From positions 1 to 42,611 of the forward strand of contig CALVET010000012.1 of the NCBI GenBank assembly GCA_944326675.1: a stretch of DNA of 42,611 nt, given 5' to 3'. The position numbers and the translations under genes were made by a program. Positions 34,142 to 42,452 of this stretch are shown piece by piece (the first letter of the stretch is position 1; every line of letters starts with the position of its first letter). The DNA comes from Candidatus Gastranaerophilales bacterium (GTDB lineage Bacteria; Cyanobacteriota; Vampirovibrionia; Gastranaerophilales; Gastranaerophilaceae). The notes beneath the pieces are model-generated. The model did not search any database, had not been told where the DNA came from, and saw only the letters and a list, made by a program, of their open reading frames with translations.

Positions 34142-35365
34142 TTATCTTGTTTGAGCTAAAGGCAGAGTAAGCGTAAAGATTGTTTCTTTTTTGTCGCTTT
34201 TTGTCAATTCAAAGGTGCCAAATTGTGAGCCTATGAATTTTTTACAAACAGATAATCCTACTCCCCATCCGTCTTTTTTAGTTGTGTAACCTTGTTCAAA
34301 AATTTTATTTTGATTTTCTTTTTCAATCATTTCTCCGTGGTTTATGATTGAGATTTTAATATGTTCATCTATTTGTTTCAGCTTAATAATTATTTCATCG
34401 TTTTTTGTGGAATCGTTTGCATTTTTAATAATATTATTAATTACTATTAAAAATTTCTCTTCATCAACAAACGCATTTGCTTCAAAACCTGCCATTTCAT
34501 CAACTAAAATGATTTTATTGTTTTTTTCTTTTAAAATGTTTCCGTACATTTTAATTGACTCTTGTAAAATTGATTTTATGTTTTTTTCTTGAAGATTAAT
34601 AACATCGATGTTTTTAAATTGTTCAATTTGAGATTTAATAAGCTCTATTGATTTTCTTATTGGTTTTGTTGTTTCTGTGTCTTGCGTTTTCTTTTCAAAA
34701 ATTCTTGTGTATATATCAAGAATGCTTAATTGGTTTTTGATTTCATGGGCAATTTGTTTTGCATTTTGATATATTTCATTTCTTAATGATGTGTTTGTTT
34801 CGTTTACTGTTCTGTAGTTTTCTTGAATTTTTGTATTATATTCATTTTCTTTTATTGTTTCTTCAAAATATTTGATTATATTTTCTATTGCTTCATTCAT
34901 CATTGAATTATCACGGCGCTCGGGTCTGTGAGCATAAAATTCTTCGTCATAATCAATTAAAAATATGTTTTTTAGTGTTTCATAAACATCATTTACAAGT
35001 TTTGAGTTAATTTTAAAATAAATCTCATATTTATTTTCTTCTTTTTCTCTGAATAAAAAAGCGCAATTATATCTTTGAGTCGTTAACACAACAAAACCCG
35101 TCTCTTCAATATCGAATTTTGAAAATTCAAAGTCGGAAAATTCTCTTAAAATAATGTCTTTTGAATATTCCAGTCTTTTAATTAAACCGTCTGTTCCTTT
35201 TACATTTTTTAAACGAGTAAAGACGATAGCCTTGGAATTTTCCTTGGCTATCGGCTCTAAAATACTTCTTGTAAGGGATTCAATTATGGTTGATGAATAT
35301 AATTCATTTCCGCTTAAATCCTTTTTTTCAAAATATGTATTGAAATTTTTCTTTGTTTTATTCAT
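34142..35365 (-). CDS. Soluble histidine kinase, probably for flagellar control
   Basis: This is a 407-residue cytoplasmic kinase without membrane helices. Residues 1-150 form an N-terminal sensor region of unknown family, and 155-200 is a coiled coil. The H-box His207 lies in AKQIAHEIKNQLS. The N-box reads INNIIKNANDS (309-319), and the glycine box WGVGLS is at 367-372. The first ATP-lid motif is NHGE instead of DxG, a variation seen in some active kinases. Being soluble and directly upstream of the rod genes, it may sense the state of flagellar assembly, as FlgS does in Campylobacter and Helicobacter; that comparison is inference. The response regulator gene ends 47 bases upstream. Confidence 0.85.
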   Translation of the reverse strand: MNKTKKNFNTYFEKKDLSGNELYSSTIIESLTRSILEPIAKENSKAIVFTRLKNVKGTDGLIKRLEYSKDIILREFSDFEFSKFDIEETGFVVLTTQRYNCAFLFREKEENKYEIYFKINSKLVNDVYETLKNIFLIDYDEEFYAHRPERRDNSMMNEAIENIIKYFEETIKENEYNTKIQENYRTVNETNTSLRNEIYQNAKQIAHEIKNQLSILDIYTRIFEKKTQDTETTKPIRKSIELIKSQIEQFKNIDVINLQEKNIKSILQESIKMYGNILKEKNNKIILVDEMAGFEANAFVDEEKFLIVINNIIKNANDSTKNDEIIIKLKQIDEHIKISIINHGEMIEKENQNKIFEQGYTTKKDGWGVGLSVCKKFIGSQFGTFELTKSDKKETIFTLTLPLAQTR

Positions 35366-35412
35366 TTAACTTTAACTTACCATTTTGTTGTTGTGTTTAA
35401 GCAGCGTTTTGT

Positions 35413-36126
35413 TTAAACTGCAATTTTTTTGGCTTTAGGTTTAAAGCCTTTGTTGATTGCATAAAGCACCGCTTGTGTTTTTTCTCTAACTTGCAGTTTT
35501 TGGAATATATTATTAACGTGTGTTTTAACTGTTGTTTCAGAGATAAACAATTCTCTTGCAACGTCTTTATAAGTTGCACCTTCTAACAATAATGAAAGAA
35601 CTTCTTCTTCTCTGTTTGTTAAATAGTGCAGAAGATTTTCTTCGTTTTCGTCTTCTTGTTTTGCACTTCCGTTTCTTTCAAAGTCTTGGAAATATTCAAA
35701 GAATTTTGAACATAAAATGTTCGGAAGATAAATTTTGCCCATTGAAACTTCGTCAAGCGCTTTAATCAATTGAGCTGATACCATTGTTTTTAATACGTAA
35801 CCGCAAGCGCCCACTTTCATTGCTCTATAGATTAAATCAGCATCATCATAAGCAGTTAAAACAATTATTCTTGTTTTTACGCTTAATTTTTGAATTTCGG
35901 CGATTGCATTAATACCGTCCATTTCAGGCATATTAATATCCATCAAAACAATATCGGGCTGGTATTTTTTGATTAGAGAAATTGCAACATTTGCATTACC
36001 TGCATTTGCAATAACTTCATAGTCATTTTCTAAATTTACCAATTCACGAACGCCTGAAGCGTGTTCATACTTGTCATCAACAACAATGACTTTCTGTTTT
36101 CTTTTAAAATCCACTGTTCTTCTCAT
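35413..36126 (-). CDS. NarL/FixJ-type response regulator, probably for flagellar control
   Basis: This is a 237-residue two-domain regulator. The start is the ATG at 36126, preceded by GGAGGGG; an upstream TTG in frame is not needed. The receiver domain has the acidic pair Asp17-Asp18, the phosphorylated Asp63 in VLMDINMPEMDG, Thr91 and Lys113, all intact. The C-terminal LuxR-type helix-turn-helix reads LTNREEEVLSLLLEGATYKD and then ISETTVKTHVNNIFQKLQVR. It heads the operon that continues with the kinase and flgB, so it may control its own operon. Its leader carries a strong inverted repeat ending exactly at the ribosome binding site. Confidence 0.9.
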   Translation of the reverse strand: MRRTVDFKRKQKVIVVDDKYEHASGVRELVNLENDYEVIANAGNANVAISLIKKYQPDIVLMDINMPEMDGINAIAEIQKLSVKTRIIVLTAYDDADLIYRAMKVGACGYVLKTMVSAQLIKALDEVSMGKIYLPNILCSKFFEYFQDFERNGSAKQEDENEENLLHYLTNREEEVLSLLLEGATYKDVARELFISETTVKTHVNNIFQKLQVREKTQAVLYAINKGFKPKAKKIAV

Positions 36127-36447
36127 TAACCCCTCCAAAAAGTATATTTTTTGTAAATTTTAATTCGATTAAAGTAACTTACATCATGAATATACTTTTT
36201 TTGGGCGGTTTATTCATCAATATTAAGGTTGAAATTTACCCTATATGCAGTGGTTCTTTTTATCTAAATCTTTAGATTGAGTTTTTATTTTTTTTAAAGT
36301 ATTACTAATTTTAAAAAAATTAATTTGCTTAATTGATTTATGTTGTGTTTTATTATAGTTGTTGAATTTAAAATCCTCCATTTGGCTTAACTAAGAAAGA
36401 AAATATTGAGTTAATATAAATGGTGTTCATTGAAAAGGTGAAGTAAA
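36127..36447. other. Divergent regulatory region between response regulator and atpB
   Basis: This 321-base region has no gene. Its left 75 bases hold the response-regulator ribosome binding site and the inverted repeat at 36137-36200. The rest is T-rich, with TTGATT and TATAGT boxes near 36330-36360 that could be part of an atp promoter, though the spacing is poor. AAAGGTGAAG just before 36448 is the atpB ribosome binding site. Confidence 0.5.
36137..36200 (-). promoter_or_regulatory. 12-base inverted repeat abutting the response-regulator ribosome binding site
   Basis: AAAAAGTATATT (36137-36148) and AATATACTTTTT (36189-36200) are exact inverted copies 40 bases apart. Between them is a second palindrome, TTTAAT-TCG-ATTAAA. 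Read on the minus strand, the 3' arm is followed directly by GGAGGGG, so a folded leader would put the ribosome binding site at the foot of the hairpin. It could equally be a two-half-site operator for the encoded regulator. Confidence 0.5.
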
Positions 36448-37248
36448 ATGGAATTTCATATAGGACAACATTGGGTAGTTAATCTCTTTGGTTTGGATGT
36501 ACACATGGATACATTGATAACCTTGTGGATAACTATGGCAATAGTTATATTTTTTGCACTTTTGGCTGTTGGGAATATAAAGCTCGTTCCTTCAAGATTG
36601 CAGGCGGTTTTTGAAAATATAGTTACCATATTTTCATCTTTAACAAAAGACATGGGTCCTGAAGGAAAAAGACACACGCCTATTTTGATTGCATTATTTT
36701 TGTTTATAATAACAGGAAATTTAATAGGACAATTGCCTTGGAAATTATTAAATTTCTTCCCGTTTATAAAAGCAACTGAAGGAGAATTTGCTTCTCCAAC
36801 CAATGATATAAACGTTACGGCGGCATTAGCAATTATTGTATTAGTTTATTATATTGCTTCAGGTGTTCGCTTGAAAGGTATAGGTTATTTTAAACACTAT
36901 TTTCAACCTGTGTGGTTTATGACACCTTTTAACATGCTGGAAGATATCGTAAGACCTTTAACATTGGCTCTTCGGCTTTTTGCCAACATATTGGCAGGTG
37001 AAATTCTTATAATGGTTCTGGGCGGACTTATTGCTTCTTTGTTAAGTCCTGAGGCAATAAGTGCATTTTGTCAAAATACATTGGGCGGTATTTTACCATC
37101 TAATTGGGTATATAATATAACCTTGTTTTTGGGTTCATTATTGCCTTTACCTATTATGTTTTTTGAAATATTTGTTGCGTTTATCCAAGCGTTGGTATTC
37201 ACGCTTTTGACAAGCGCATATATAAGCGGTGCAGTAGCAAAACATTAA
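36448..37248 (+). CDS. atpB: ATP synthase subunit a
   Basis: This is the membrane proton-channel subunit of F0. It has 266 residues with five to six hydrophobic helices. The essential Arg176 lies in LTLALRLFANILAGEILIM. PLPIMFFEIFVAFIQALVFTLL forms the last helix with the conserved Glu and Gln. It is the first gene of the operon, and no atpI precedes it. Gene spacing to atpE is 16 bases. Confidence 0.96.
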   Translation: MEFHIGQHWVVNLFGLDVHMDTLITLWITMAIVIFFALLAVGNIKLVPSRLQAVFENIVTIFSSLTKDMGPEGKRHTPILIALFLFIITGNLIGQLPWKLLNFFPFIKATEGEFASPTNDINVTAALAIIVLVYYIASGVRLKGIGYFKHYFQPVWFMTPFNMLEDIVRPLTLALRLFANILAGEILIMVLGGLIASLLSPEAISAFCQNTLGGILPSNWVYNITLFLGSLLPLPIMFFEIFVAFIQALVFTLLTSAYISGAVAKH

Positions 37249-37264
37249 TATAAAGGAGAAAAAT

Positions 37265-37498
37265 ATGGATTTATCAGTTTTAAAATTTATCGCTATGGGT
37301 TTAGCAATCGGTTTTGGTGTTGTAGGCCCCGGTATTGGTTTGGGTTTAGCTACTAAAGCAATTATTGAAAGTATTGCAAGACAACCTGAAGTTGAAGGAC
37401 AAATTTCAAAATATTTTTATATCGGTGCAGGTTTAATCGAAGCTTGTGCAATTTACGCTTTATTGGTTGTAATTTTAATAGGTTTTGTACTTAAATAG
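37265..37498 (+). CDS. atpE: ATP synthase subunit c
   Basis: This is the 77-residue rotor-ring hairpin. Helix 1 carries GVVGPGIGLGLATKAI, the polar loop is ARQPEVEG, and helix 2 holds the ion-binding Glu59 in LIEACAIYALLV. The Gln of helix 1 and the Ser after the Glu that mark sodium-binding rings are absent (Leu and Ala instead), so proton coupling is predicted. A strong AAAGGAG site precedes the ATG. Confidence 0.96.
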   Translation: MDLSVLKFIAMGLAIGFGVVGPGIGLGLATKAIIESIARQPEVEGQISKYFYIGAGLIEACAIYALLVVILIGFVLK

Positions 37499-37527
37499 TA
37501 AGTGAATGAAAAGCGGAGATTTTTCAT

Positions 37528-38001
37528 ATGTTAATGCAAATTGACGGAACGTTTATATTTGTTGCAATAAGTTTCATAATATTTTTGTTAATAATAAAGG
37601 CTATTTTATTCAATCCGATTACAAAAGTGATTGATGAAAGAAACAGTTTTTATGCTAAAAACGCAAAAATGGAAACAGAATCAAAAGAAAAATCTCGTGC
37701 TTTATTGGATGAGAAAGAGCGCGCTTTGAAAAGCTCTCGAATAGAAGCTTCAAATATAGTTAAAAAAACAACTCAAGAAGCAAAAGAACAAAGTGCGCTG
37801 AAGATTAAGCAAGTTAAACAGGAAGTTTCTGCACTTGCGGGTAAAAATAAAACTCTTTTGGATGAATTATCTAAAACAGCAAAAATTGAAGCAAAAAAAG
37901 AGATTAACTCAATTGTTCAATCTATGGTTTCAAGGGTTTTGGATGAACAAGTGAGCGTTAATTTAAAAGATGAAAAAATAAATCAATATTTAAATATTTA
38001 G
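37528..38001 (+). CDS. ATP synthase subunit b' (second stalk subunit)
   Basis: This is a 157-residue protein with one N-terminal membrane helix (FIFVAISFIIFLLIIKAILF) followed by NPITKVIDERN and a long charged helix. That is the plan of a b-type peripheral stalk subunit. NPI--VIDERN is the conserved cytoplasmic junction. It lies between atpE and a second b-type gene, the position of b' in Cyanobacteria and plastids, where b and b' form a heterodimer. GGAG lies 9 bases before the ATG. An alternative start is the ATG two codons later. Confidence 0.9.
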   Translation: MLMQIDGTFIFVAISFIIFLLIIKAILFNPITKVIDERNSFYAKNAKMETESKEKSRALLDEKERALKSSRIEASNIVKKTTQEAKEQSALKIKQVKQEVSALAGKNKTLLDELSKTAKIEAKKEINSIVQSMVSRVLDEQVSVNLKDEKINQYLNI

Positions 38002-38013
38002 AAAGCTATTTAT

Positions 38014-38514
38014 ATGACTCTATTTGAACAAATTCTAAATACAAATTTAATAAATTTTATAATCGTTGTATCTACGTTGGTTTGGATATTCAAAAAGGCA
38101 CATCTTGGTGATTTAATCCAAAAAATGGCGGATGATATAAAAGAGTCTGTTGAAAAGAGTTCTAAAAATGCACAAAGCGCAATTTCAGAGTACAAGCAAA
38201 CTAAAAAATCAACCAAGGATACTCCAAGACTTCAAGAAGAAATAATTTCTAATGCTAAGTTAAACGCTCAAAATTTGAAAGAAAAATTTGAACAAAATAC
38301 AAAACTCCAAGAGCAAGAAATTAAATCAGGACTTGAAAAAATATATCAAAGTCAACAAGAAAAATATAAGAAAATGACAGTTAATGAGATTTATCAGGCT
38401 TGTATCCAATTGGCACAAGACGAAACATTGGAAAGATTGAATGATGAAACTCATAGAAAATTAATCAATTCTTCAATAGATGAATTGGATAAAATCGAAG
38501 GAAGCTTATTGTGA
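38014..38514 (+). CDS. atpF: ATP synthase subunit b
   Basis: This is a 166-residue peripheral stalk subunit. It has an N-terminal hydrophobic helix (INFIIVVSTLVWIFKKAHLG) and then about 130 residues of charged helix. It differs clearly from the b' gene just upstream and would pair with it to form the stator stalk. The stop overlaps the GTG start of atpH by 4 bases. Sequence similarity in this family is low, so operon position supports the call. Confidence 0.9.
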   Translation: MTLFEQILNTNLINFIIVVSTLVWIFKKAHLGDLIQKMADDIKESVEKSSKNAQSAISEYKQTKKSTKDTPRLQEEIISNAKLNAQNLKEKFEQNTKLQEQEIKSGLEKIYQSQQEKYKKMTVNEIYQACIQLAQDETLERLNDETHRKLINSSIDELDKIEGSLL

Positions 38515-39056
38515 AAAAAAGTTTGGATATAAAAAACTTAAAAGTTGCAAAAAGATACGCTAAAGCATTAATTGAAGCGTCAGGCGATGTGGTTGATGAT
38601 GTTTCAAATGATTTAGAGTTAGTTAATGATTCGATATTTAAAAATGATAGTTTTAGGATGTTTTTTTCTCATCCCGTTGTGTCTTTAAAAGATAAAAAGG
38701 ATACAATTAAAGAAACTTTTCAAAACAAAATTAATAATATTACTTTGAATTTTCTTGAGACTTTGCTTGATGAAGGCAGATTTAATATTTTTTCAACAAT
38801 TTATGATGTTTTTAATCAAGAAAGAAATGATTTAAAAAATATTAAAATCTTAGATGTATTTTATGCTTTTGAGCTTAATGACGAGCAAAAAGCAAGATTG
38901 AAAGACAAATTGTCAGCTAAGTTTAATAAAGAAGTGATATTAAATTACCAAAAAGATGATGAAATATTGGGCGGTTTGGTTATCAAATTTGAAGATAAGG
39001 TTATTGATTTGAGCTTAAAAACTAAATTCGACCGACTTAAAAAAATTAATTTATAA
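38511..39056 (+). CDS. atpH: ATP synthase subunit delta
   Basis: Delta links the b/b' stalk to the top of F1. It has 181 residues, normal for the family. The N-terminal domain has KNLKVAKRYAKALIEASGD, and the C-terminal part has ILGGLVIKFEDKVIDLSLKT, both typical of delta/OSCP. The start is GTG at 38511, preceded by GGAAG and overlapping the atpF stop by 4 bases. Confidence 0.94.
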   Translation: MKKSLDIKNLKVAKRYAKALIEASGDVVDDVSNDLELVNDSIFKNDSFRMFFSHPVVSLKDKKDTIKETFQNKINNITLNFLETLLDEGRFNIFSTIYDVFNQERNDLKNIKILDVFYAFELNDEQKARLKDKLSAKFNKEVILNYQKDDEILGGLVIKFEDKVIDLSLKTKFDRLKKINL

Positions 39057-39073
39057 TATGAAAGGCAAAATAT

Positions 39074-40600
39074 ATGGCACCAACAATAGATAGTTCCGAA
39101 ATAACCGCTATTATCAAGTCCAAAATCGAAAATTATTCAGAAAAATTGGAAGTTGATAATGTTGGCAGTGTTATCGAAATTTCAGACGGTATTTCCAGAA
39201 TATACGGTTTGAACAATGTAATGGCGTCAGAACTTGTTGAGTTTGATGACGGTAATAAAACTCTTGGAATTACTTTGAACCTTGAAGAAGACAATGTGGG
39301 TGTAGTAATTCTTGGCGATTATACAAAAATAAAAGAAGGCATGAGCGTTAGATCAACTGGTAAAATCGCTTCAATTCCCGTGGGAGATGCCCTAATTGGC
39401 AGAATAATTGATCCGACAGGTGCTCCTATTGACGGAAAAGGCGATATTCATACCGATAAAACTCGTCCGATTGAACGTATTGCCCCCGGTATTATTGAAA
39501 GAAAATCAGTACACGAACCATTACAAACAGGTTTAACGGCTATTGATGCTTTAACGCCAATCGGAAGAGGTCAACGTGAACTTATTATTGGTGACAGACA
39601 AACAGGTAAAACAGCTATTGCAATTGATACGATAATCAACCAAAAGGGAAAAGATGTAATTTGTATATACGTTGCAATTGGTCAAAAAACCTCTACTGTT
39701 GCACACTTGGCTAAAACTTTAGAAGAAAAAGGAGCCATGGATTATTCAATAATTGTTTCGGCAACTGCTGATAATTCAGCACCTTTACAATATATTGCTC
39801 CTTTTGCAGGTTGTGCCGTAGCAGAAGAATTTTTGGAACAAGGTAAACACGTTTTAATAATATATGATGATTTAACAAAACACGCACAAGCCTATCGTGC
39901 AATGAGTTTGTTATTAAAAAGACCACCGGGACGTGAAGCATACCCGGGAGATGTATTCTACTTACATTCAAGATTATTGGAAAGAGCTTGTAAGTTATCA
40001 GATGAAAGAGGCGGCGGTTCAATTACGGCACTTCCGATTATTGAAACTCAAGCTGGCGATGTTTCAGCGTATATTCCGACTAACGTAATTTCAATTACAG
40101 ACGGTCAAATATTCCTTGAATCAAACTTATTTAATGCAGGTCAAAGACCGGCAATCAACGCAGGTATTTCAGTATCTCGTGTTGGCGGTGCCGCTCAAAC
40201 AAAAGGTATTAAACAAGTTGCAGGCCAATTGCGTTTGGATTTGGCTCAATATAGAGAACTTGCAGCATTTGCTCAATTTGCTTCCGATTTGGATGCTGCT
40301 ACAAAAGCACAATTGTTAAAAGGTGAAAAATTGACTCAAATCTTAATTCAACCGCAATATAATCCTTTGTCTGTTGCTCAACAGGTTGCAATTCTTTTCT
40401 GCGGTAACGAAGGTTTTGTTAATGATGTTGAAAACAAAGACATTCAAGAGTTTAAAAAACAATTCTTTGAATATTTCTCTTCAAATTGTTCTGAATTGGA
40501 AGCTAAGTTAAATGATGGAGCTAAACTTGAAGATAAAGACAAAGAAGAATTAATCAAACATATTAAAAACTTCAAGGAAAATATTTTTAAACCTGAATAA
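39074..40600 (+). CDS. atpA: ATP synthase subunit alpha
   Basis: This is the non-catalytic nucleotide-binding subunit of F1. It has 508 residues. The P-loop GDRQTGKT lies at 173-180. [33 protein letters not shown] (with LERA after it) and [19 protein letters not shown] follow, all as in authentic alpha. The C-terminal helical domain is complete. It lies 17 bases after atpH. Confidence 0.97.
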   Translation: MAPTIDSSEITAIIKSKIENYSEKLEVDNVGSVIEISDGISRIYGLNNVMASELVEFDDGNKTLGITLNLEEDNVGVVILGDYTKIKEGMSVRSTGKIASIPVGDALIGRIIDPTGAPIDGKGDIHTDKTRPIERIAPGIIERKSVHEPLQTGLTAIDALTPIGRGQRELIIGDRQTGKTAIAIDTIINQKGKDVICIYVAIGQKTSTVAHLAKTLEEKGAMDYSIIVSATADNSAPLQYIAPFAGCAVAEEFLEQGKHVLIIYDDLTKHAQAYRAMSLLLKRPPGREAYPGDVFYLHSRLLERACKLSDERGGGSITALPIIETQAGDVSAYIPTNVISITDGQIFLESNLFNAGQRPAINAGISVSRVGGAAQTKGIKQVAGQLRLDLAQYRELAAFAQFASDLDAATKAQLLKGEKLTQILIQPQYNPLSVAQQVAILFCGNEGFVNDVENKDIQEFKKQFFEYFSSNCSELEAKLNDGAKLEDKDKEELIKHIKNFKENIFKPE

Positions 40601-40629
40601 AATATGTTTATAAATTCGGAAAGAAAAAA

Positions 40630-41598
40630 ATGGCAAATTTAAGAAACATAAAAGACAGAATAAACAGTATTAAAAACACTCAGAAAATTACAAGAGCAAT
40701 GAAGATGGTTGCGGCAGCTAAGGTAAAAAAAGCTGAAAATGCCGTTAAGGCATCTCGCCCTTTTACTCTTGAATTGTATGAGATGTTTTGCTGGGCATAT
40801 AAGGAAACTCTTAAAAATAAATGCGATAAAATAAAAACCAAAAATAACATTGATAATTTTCCTGCATTATTGGAAAAAAGGGAAGTTAAAAATGTAGGAC
40901 TTGTGATTATTTCATCAAATAAGGGTTTAGCGGGTGCATATTGCGCAAATATTGTTCGATACAGTTTAAACTTAATTAAAAAATTAAAAAATGAAGGTAA
41001 AAATGTTTGTGTTTATCTTGTCGGACAAAAAGCAGCACCTGCAATAAAAAATGCTCAATCGTTGTACGGTTTTGAAATCAGAAAAACTTATGTGAATATC
41101 TTGGATGATATAAATTCAAGCTCAGCTTATGTTATTGCTTCATTATTGGCAGATGATTTTATTAAAGGCGACATTGATTCAATTGAACTTGTAACTACAA
41201 GATATAAAAACATGATGACATATATTGCGGAATCTTGGCAATTATTGCCTGCTGTAACAGATGATGAAAGAGTTCGAGAATTTAGAAATAAAGAGCTTGA
41301 TGATGAGTTAAAAATTACCCATGATAGCCATAAAATCGAACCTTTGAGTGAATTTATGCCTAATTTGCAATCTGTATTATCAACTATTGTTCCGATGTTT
41401 ATTACAAATGTTGTATATCAAGCGCTTTTAGAGGCTCAGGCAAGCGAATTAGCTTCAAGAATGACAGCAATGAGCGCTGCAACAAATAACGCAAATGATA
41501 TGATAAATAATCTTACTATTGAATTTAATAAAGAACGTCAAGCAAAGATAACCCAAGAAATAACAGAGGTTATTTCAGGTGCAGGTGCGCTAAATTAG
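40630..41598 (+). CDS. atpG: ATP synthase subunit gamma
   Basis: This is the central rotor shaft of F1. It has 322 residues, about 30 longer than E. coli gamma. The N-terminal helix reads RDRINSIKNTQKITRAMKMV apart from one Lys at position 8 (NIKDRINS), and the C-terminal helix reads KITQEITEVISGAGALN. Both coiled-coil ends are intact. Extra residues lie around 55-75 and in a charged stretch DDERVREFRNKELDDELKIT. There is no Cys pair in the position of the plastid redox loop. It is the last gene of the operon and is followed by a strong terminator. atpD and atpC are not here. Confidence 0.95.
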   Translation: MANLRNIKDRINSIKNTQKITRAMKMVAAAKVKKAENAVKASRPFTLELYEMFCWAYKETLKNKCDKIKTKNNIDNFPALLEKREVKNVGLVIISSNKGLAGAYCANIVRYSLNLIKKLKNEGKNVCVYLVGQKAAPAIKNAQSLYGFEIRKTYVNILDDINSSSAYVIASLLADDFIKGDIDSIELVTTRYKNMMTYIAESWQLLPAVTDDERVREFRNKELDDELKITHDSHKIEPLSEFMPNLQSVLSTIVPMFITNVVYQALLEAQASELASRMTAMSAATNNANDMINNLTIEFNKERQAKITQEITEVISGAGALN

Positions 41599-41628
41599 AA
41601 TAAATTTTAAGTTTGTTTATGATAAAAA

Positions 41629-41658
41629 TTGCCCTTAGTTTTTAAGGGTAATTTTTTT
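41629..41658 (+). terminator. Rho-independent terminator of the atp operon
   Basis: TTGCCCTTA (41629-41637), the loop GTTTT and TAAGGGTAA (41643-41651) form a 9-base stem with one G.T pair, followed by seven T (41652-41658). Confidence 0.93.
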
Positions 41659-41659
41659 G

Positions 41660-41685
41660 AAAAAAAAGGGGGCTATTGCCCCCTT
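41660..41685 (-). terminator. Minus-strand terminator facing the atp operon
   Basis: AAGGGGGC-TATT-GCCCCCTT (41666-41685) is a perfect 8-base stem. On the minus strand it is followed by a run of T (complement of the A-run at 41660-41667). It would stop transcription coming leftward out of the repeat island. Confidence 0.85.
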
Positions 41686-41711
41686 AAGATATCAAAACAC
41701 AAAAAATAACA

Positions 41712-42330
41712 AAACCTTTGAAATTCGAGTCTTAGTCCGACCGGACTTAGACGAGAATGAAAAGGCGACAGGATGTGAGGGCGTGACGGCAGACCGTTGA
41801 GGTCTGGCGGACAGCCCGACACTGGACTAAAGCGACGTGGGACGTAAGTCCCTCAGGAGCAATCCTTTGAAATTTGAGTCTTACTCCGACGGAGTTAGGC
41901 AAAAACGAAAAAGGCATTGGTGCGTGAAGCTCGTGATGTCAAAACGTTGAGTTTTGACAGACAGCCCGACACTGGACTGAGGCGACGTGGGACGTAAGTC
42001 CCTCAGGAGCAAACCTTTGAAATTCGAGTCTTACTCCGACGGAGTTAGGCAAAAACGAAAAAGGCAGAGGTGTGTGAAGCTCGTGACGGCAGACCATTGA
42101 GGTCTGGCGGACAGAGCGGATACCGTACCTGACGCAGTTTGAGCCTAGCCAGACTTGGCTTGGCGAAAACAAGGAAGGCACAAGGTGTGTGCCGAGAACG
42201 CCGAAGCGCTGAGCTTTGGCGTTTGAGAAACCGTACCTGAGTAAAGCGAGCTTTAGTTCGCAGGGCGAACTTATGAGCTTTAGGGATTGGAAACACCTTT
42301 GTGGTGCGTGCAATCACCCCCGTCACCCTG
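41712..42330. repeat. Right repeat island: tandem modular hairpin units
   Basis: Units of 149-150 bases start at 41712, 41861 and 42011, each beginning AAACC or AATCC plus TTTGAAATT(C/T)GAGTCTTA; a diverged fourth unit follows from about 42140. Each unit has hairpin C (for example 41729-41752, 41880-41898, 42143-42164) and a spacer with GAAAAAGGC and GTGTGTGAAG. Hairpin A follows with loop GTTGA, GTTGA, ATTGA or GCTGA (41790-41806, 41937-41959, 42090-42106, 42197-42223). Module B comes next, GCGACGT-GGGAC-GTAA-GTCCC-TCAGGAGC (41832-41860, 41982-42010). Unit 4 ends in other hairpins (TAAAGC-GA-GCTTTA, GTTCGC-AGG-GCGAAC). Base composition is far richer in G+C than the genes; row 41761-41820 is 65% G+C by count. 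No credible gene is present. Confidence 0.85.
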
Positions 42331-42366
42331 AACTCGTTTCAAGGTCTAAATAACCACCTATTCAAT

Positions 42367-42446
42367 AATCAAGCCCACTATTTTTAGGATTAAAAGTAAA
42401 CACTGCACGCTTAAAAGATGCTGAAACAAGTTCAGCATGACAAATA
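42367..42446. repeat. Dispersed repeat, partner of 9641-9713 and 9413-9446
   Basis: Positions 42367-42440 align with 9641-9713 over their full length with one indel. The last part, 42413-42446, is identical to 9413-9446. It contains the palindrome ATGCTGAA-ACAAG-TTCAGCAT (42418-42438). Confidence 0.85.
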
Positions 42447-42452
42447 TACCCT

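Noticed and set aside
36127-36138. TTG start for the response regulator
   Set aside because: The bases concerned are the GGAGGGG ribosome binding site for the ATG at 36126.
37265-37498. Sodium-translocating c ring
   Set aside because: The Gln in helix 1 and the Ser after the ion-binding Glu are Leu and Ala, so the sodium signature is absent.
41939-42326. Two overlapping minus-strand ORFs of 93-124 codons in the right island
   Set aside because: They run through the tandem repeat units and their hairpins, lack ribosome binding sites, and owe their length to local G+C richness. The translations look random (Ser, Arg and Cys rich).
41712-42330. tRNA or rRNA genes suggested by the high G+C content
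   Set aside because: No cloverleaf, T-loop GTTCGA motif in context, CCA end or rRNA signature was found.
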